Below are positions 6,196-8,057 of a stretch of DNA of 8,057 nucleotides, piece after piece. The notes beneath the pieces were generated by a model. The model saw only the letters and a program-made list of their open reading frames with translations. It was not told where the DNA came from and did not search any database. This DNA comes from Meridianimarinicoccus sp044221805 (GTDB lineage Bacteria > Pseudomonadota > Alphaproteobacteria > Rhodobacterales > Rhodobacteraceae). The stretch covers positions 1 to 8,057 of the forward strand of contig JBGAOK010000124.1 in the NCBI GenBank assembly GCA_044221805.1, written 5' to 3'. The translations under genes and the position numbers were made by a program. The first letter of the stretch is position 1. The number at the start of each line of letters is the position of its first letter.

Positions 6196-6267
6196 CTTCT
6201 TCTTGGCACAAATACTCCGGGGTGAATGCGGCGCCACCGGCGCCGCAGAGGGGCAGCGCCCCTGCCC
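6196..6267. repeat. double palindrome intergenic element, probable dispersed repeat
   Basis: Between the GNAT stop and the obgE promoter region lie two adjacent perfect hairpins: GCGGCGCC-ACC-GGCGCCGC (6228–6246) and AGGGGC-AGC-GCCCCT (6249–6263). They are flanked by a conserved-looking stretch whose minus-strand reading is CCCCGGAGTATTTGTGCCAA. From memory, very similar blocks (GGAGTATTT followed by a GCCAAGAAGAA-like run, beside GC hairpins) recur after genes in many Rhodobacteraceae genomes. Only one copy is in this window, so repetitiveness cannot be shown here. Read from the GNAT gene it could serve as a terminator or a 3'-end element. Confidence 0.5.
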
Positions 6268-6276
6268 GCCCCGAAC

Positions 6277-6816
6277 TCAGGCCAGCTTGCGCAGATAGGT
6301 CCAGGTGGGAACGGCGCGGTTCTGCGCCACCGAGAAGGCCTCGGCATCGCCGATATAGTCGAAGCCCGCATTGGTCAGCACCCGGGCCGAAACCGGGTTC
6401 GACTGGAACACCTCGGCGAAGACCGTCTTCACACCCTGCGGATTGGCGTCGAGCAGCGAATGGACCGCCTCGCTGGCGAAGCCGGTATTCCAGAAGGCCG
6501 GCGCCACCCAGTAGCGGATCTCGGACCGCTCGGGGCTCAGCCGCTCCAGCGAGATGACGCCCAGAAGCTCGGTCAGCCCGGCCGCCTTGCCGTCCATCGC
6601 CCAGACATCCTCGCGCCGCTGCGGCGACTGGGCCCGGGCGATGAAGGCCTCGGCCGCACCGGGCGGCAGGGGATGGGGGATGGACCGGGTGTTGCGCGCC
6701 ACCCGCTCGTCGCTGGCATAGAGGCTCAGAAGCCCTTCGTCCGACCGGCGCAGCGGTCGCAGCAGAAGCCTGTCGCTCTGGACCGTCGCTTGCTCGACGA
6801 TGGTGTCCTGTATCAT
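6277..6816 (-). CDS. GNAT acetyltransferase, RimJ/RimL-like
   Basis: This 179-residue protein of the GNAT fold (Acetyltransf_3 type) would transfer acetyl from acetyl-CoA to an amine. Visible are the opening strand SDRLLLRPLRRSDEGLLSLY (residues 14–33), the central YWVAPAFWNTGFASEAV (102–118) that in this family precedes and forms the acetyl-CoA-binding region, and NPVSARVLTNAGFDYIG (140–156), the typical C-terminal helix and turn. The usual glycine-rich loop is reduced to NTGFASEA. ATG 6816 follows GGGAGG with about 6 bases spacing, so the start is secure. The gene stands between rpmA and obgE; related Rhodobacterales are remembered to carry GNAT genes here. RimJ/RimL relatives acetylate ribosomal-protein N-termini, but the substrate here is unknown and small-molecule substrates are equally possible. 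Confidence 0.85.
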   Translation of the reverse strand: MIQDTIVEQATVQSDRLLLRPLRRSDEGLLSLYASDERVARNTRSIPHPLPPGAAEAFIARAQSPQRREDVWAMDGKAAGLTELLGVISLERLSPERSEIRYWVAPAFWNTGFASEAVHSLLDANPQGVKTVFAEVFQSNPVSARVLTNAGFDYIGDAEAFSVAQNRAVPTWTYLRKLA

Positions 6817-7011
6817 GCACTTCCTCCCAAAGCGCAGGCCGCGCGGCGCGGGGATCCGGGAACGGCATCCGCTGACCCGATACGGTCAGATGGTGATCCT
6901 GCCCCAGGCACTCAAGACGCCCGAGACCCTTCATCCAACGCGGTTAATTACCGGTGATCCGAACGCCGGATGCCGGCCGGTCAATGCTTTGTCCCGGCCT
7001 CGAAACGCGGC

Positions 7012-7055
7012 GGGGGACCGGCGGTTCCGCCGATCCCCCGGACCCGTTGCACGGG
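7012..7055 (-). terminator. tandem hairpins downstream of rplU–rpmA
   Basis: Starting 8 bases after the rpmA stop, minus-strand CCCGT-GCA-ACGGG (7043–7055) is followed by a stronger hairpin at 7012–7039, made of GGGGGA/TCCCCC outside and CGGCGG/CCGCCG inside with one C·A mismatch (12 paired bases). They could terminate the ribosomal-protein transcript or protect its 3' end. No U-run follows, so the termination role is inferred. The remaining spacer to the GNAT gene (6817–7011) shows no gene and no clear promoter. Confidence 0.5.
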
Positions 7056-7063
7056 CGATCCGG

Positions 7064-7333
7064 TTACTCGGCGGCTTCGGCGGCCGGCAGGACCGAGATA
7101 AAGGTGCGGCCATTCAGGCCGGTCCGGAAGGTCACCTGACCCTCGGCGGTGGCGAACAGGGTGTGATCCTTGCCCATGCCCACGTTCACCCCCGGCCACC
7201 ACTTCGTGCCGCGCTGGCGGACGAGGATGTTGCCCGGGATGACGGCTTCGCCGCCGAACTTCTTCACGCCAAGGCGCCGGCCGGCAGAGTCGCGACCGTT
7301 GCGGGACGAACCGCCTGCTTTCTTGTGTGCCAT
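7064..7333 (-). CDS. rpmA: 50S ribosomal protein bL27
   Basis: bL27 is a large-subunit ribosomal protein whose flexible N-terminus reaches the peptidyl-transferase centre. The 89-residue protein begins MAHKKAGGSSRNGRDS and continues with GRRLGVKKFGGE, IPGNILVRQRGTKWWPG and NVGMGKDHTLFA, all diagnostic of the family. It ends in a short Ala/Glu tail (PAAEAAE). No N-terminal pro-sequence of the Firmicutes type is present. It starts 15 bases after the rplU stop, with GAGGAG directly upstream, so it is co-transcribed with rplU. Confidence 0.97.
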   Translation of the reverse strand: MAHKKAGGSSRNGRDSAGRRLGVKKFGGEAVIPGNILVRQRGTKWWPGVNVGMGKDHTLFATAEGQVTFRTGLNGRTFISVLPAAEAAE

Positions 7334-7348
7334 CTCTTCGCGCTCCTC

Positions 7349-7708
7349 TTACTCGGCCGGAACCGGCTCGGCCGCAGCCGCCGCGGCGACGCTGCCTGCA
7401 CCCGCGATGCCGGTCACCCGGACCAGCGTCAGCTTCTGCCGGTGGCCCCGGGTCCGCTTCGAGCTGTGCTTCCGGCGGCGCTTGTGGAAGGTGATGACCT
7501 TGTCGGCCTTCACCTGGTCGATCACCTCGGCCTCGACCGAGGCGCCCGCCACCAGCGGATTGCCGATCACCGGGGCATCGCCGCCCAGCATCAGCACTTC
7601 GCCGAACTGAATCTTGTCACCCGCCGCAACTTCCAGCTTCTCGATGCGCAGGACATCGCCGCTGCGCACCTTGTACTGCTTGCCGCCGGTCTTGATTACC
7701 GCAAACAT
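7349..7708 (-). CDS. rplU: 50S ribosomal protein bL21
   Basis: bL21 is a large-subunit protein that binds 23S rRNA. The 119-residue product begins MFAVIKTGGKQYKV, the universal bL21 start, and carries ITFHKRRRKHSSKRTRGHRQ (about residues 73–92), the basic rRNA-contacting stretch, followed by KLTLVRVTGI. A C-terminal Ala-rich tail (GAGSVAAAAAAEPVPAE) extends beyond the basic family core, a style seen in related alphaproteobacteria. ATG 7708 is chosen because it gives the canonical N-terminus and follows a purine-rich AAGGAAACGAC. Codons upstream (from 7726) do not match the family. It is first in the rplU–rpmA unit. Confidence 0.97.
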   Translation of the reverse strand: MFAVIKTGGKQYKVRSGDVLRIEKLEVAAGDKIQFGEVLMLGGDAPVIGNPLVAGASVEAEVIDQVKADKVITFHKRRRKHSSKRTRGHRQKLTLVRVTGIAGAGSVAAAAAAEPVPAE

Positions 7709-7846
7709 GTGTCGTTTCCTTGTCACCGCGCCCTGTGGCCCCGCGCATGGCGGCGTTGCGGCCTCCGGACCGGGATCCCTCCCGGATGTCGGCCTGCCTT
7801 CGGACAGCGCGCCTTTCGGCGTCGTTTCTCATGCGGTCTGGCCGGA
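7709..7846 (-). other. structured 5' leader of rplU–rpmA
   Basis: If transcription starts near 7846, the rplU message has a leader of about 138 bases. It contains a GNRA-capped stem CGCC-GAAA-GGCG (7810–7821) and a perfect stem CCGGGA/TCCCGG with a 4-base loop (7770–7785), both read on the minus strand. Autoregulatory leaders are known upstream of L21 genes in other bacteria; I cannot match this one to a described class. A long unstructured or merely GC-rich leader is the null explanation. Confidence 0.35.
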
Positions 7847-8057
7847 GCGTGCCGTATGGTCGAAACACCCCCGGAAGTCAAGCCGCTTCGCGCCCCGTCC
7901 GGTTGCGGATTTGCGCCGGACCCCTTGGCGCGGCGAATCCGGCGCTAAAGGTCTTCCGAGCCGATCCAGCGCCCCCAGCGCCTCGCCGGTCTCGTAGGAC
8001 GTCTCGACGAACAGCGTGTCGAAGGCACTGAACAGCGCCCGGTTCATCGCCTGCCCC
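7829..8057 (-). CDS. 3' part of an unidentified minus-strand gene (partial)
   Basis: A minus-strand frame is open from the right edge to TGA at 7831–7829. The first part, AMNRALFSAFDTLFVETSYE then TGEALGALDRLG, looks like real protein: amphipathic and with balanced composition. The last 40 residues (from about 7950) are Arg-rich and unlike typical coding sequence, and they overlap the rplU promoter. The true end may therefore be earlier: one base change of frame near 7965 would reach a TAG at 7947–7945. I do not recognise the family. The gene is co-oriented with rplU. Confidence 0.4.
   Translation of the reverse strand, partial: GQAMNRALFSAFDTLFVETSYETGEALGALDRLGRPLAPDSPRQGVRRKSATGRGAKRLDFRGCFDHTARSGQTA
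7853..7881 (-). promoter_or_regulatory. candidate promoter of rplU–rpmA
   Basis: Minus-strand TTGACT (complement of 7876–7881, 5 of 6 to TTGACA) is followed after 17 bases by CATACG (complement of 7853–7858), which keeps the central ATA of TATAAT but lacks the final T. A strong -35 with a -10 missing its last T is the pattern described for CarD-assisted promoters in Rhodobacter. It lies within the open frame of the upstream partial gene if that frame runs to 7829. Confidence 0.45.

Noticed and set aside
6817..7011. Possible promoter for the GNAT gene (TTGACC and an AT-rich TAATTA further on)
   Set aside because: The two elements are about 28 bases apart, too far for a sigma-70 promoter, and no better pair was found.
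1..8057. tRNA, rRNA, CRISPR, insertion sequence, phage or defence genes
   Set aside because: No cloverleaf, no repeat–spacer pattern, no transposase or integrase motif and no terminal repeats were seen on either strand.

Overview
The window reads as a chromosomal housekeeping segment of a GC-rich alphaproteobacterium, most probably a Rhodobacterales / Paracoccaceae member (Rhodobacter-like). The grounds are the very high GC content, the gene order rplU–rpmA–GNAT–obgE–proB–proA next to a chpT-type histidine phosphotransferase and a DUF3553 gene, and an olsB–olsA ornithine-lipid pair. The assignment rests on recognising protein sequences and remembered synteny; no search was run.

Layout, from the right edge leftward, because most genes are on the minus strand. 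The 3' part of an unidentified minus-strand gene enters at the right edge. A candidate promoter and a structured leader precede rplU and rpmA (ribosomal proteins bL21 and bL27), and hairpins follow them. Next come a RimJ/RimL-like GNAT acetyltransferase, a palindromic intergenic element, and the tightly packed run obgE–proB–proA (ribosome-assembly GTPase and the first two enzymes of proline synthesis). proA converges on plus-strand chpT. A small minus-strand DUF3553 gene is divergent from chpT. Then come a short regulatory-looking spacer and the overlapping pair olsB–olsA (ornithine lipid synthesis). The first 45 bases carry the end of a plus-strand gene converging on olsA.

The most notable feature is not a new system. 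It is a block of about 1.4 kb (roughly 1266–2690) in which three consecutive recognisable genes, olsB, chpT and the 3' end of proA, can only be read by repeatedly changing frame (about six shifts in olsB, about six in chpT, one in proA), and the DUF3553 start is also out of register with its ribosome binding site. Most shifts need removal of one extra base, and the peptides between shifts remain family-like. Genes on both sides are intact. Localised sequence or assembly error is the simplest explanation; very recent decay is the alternative.

Other points are small-scale regulatory structure: stop codons lying in the loops of GC hairpins at both convergent junctions, a CtrA-like site and an inverted repeat upstream of olsB, a repeat-like double palindrome between the GNAT gene and obgE, and a TTGACT-type promoter with a structured leader before rplU. 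I see no mobile element, CRISPR array, phage gene, rRNA or tRNA gene, and no convincing undescribed biological system.
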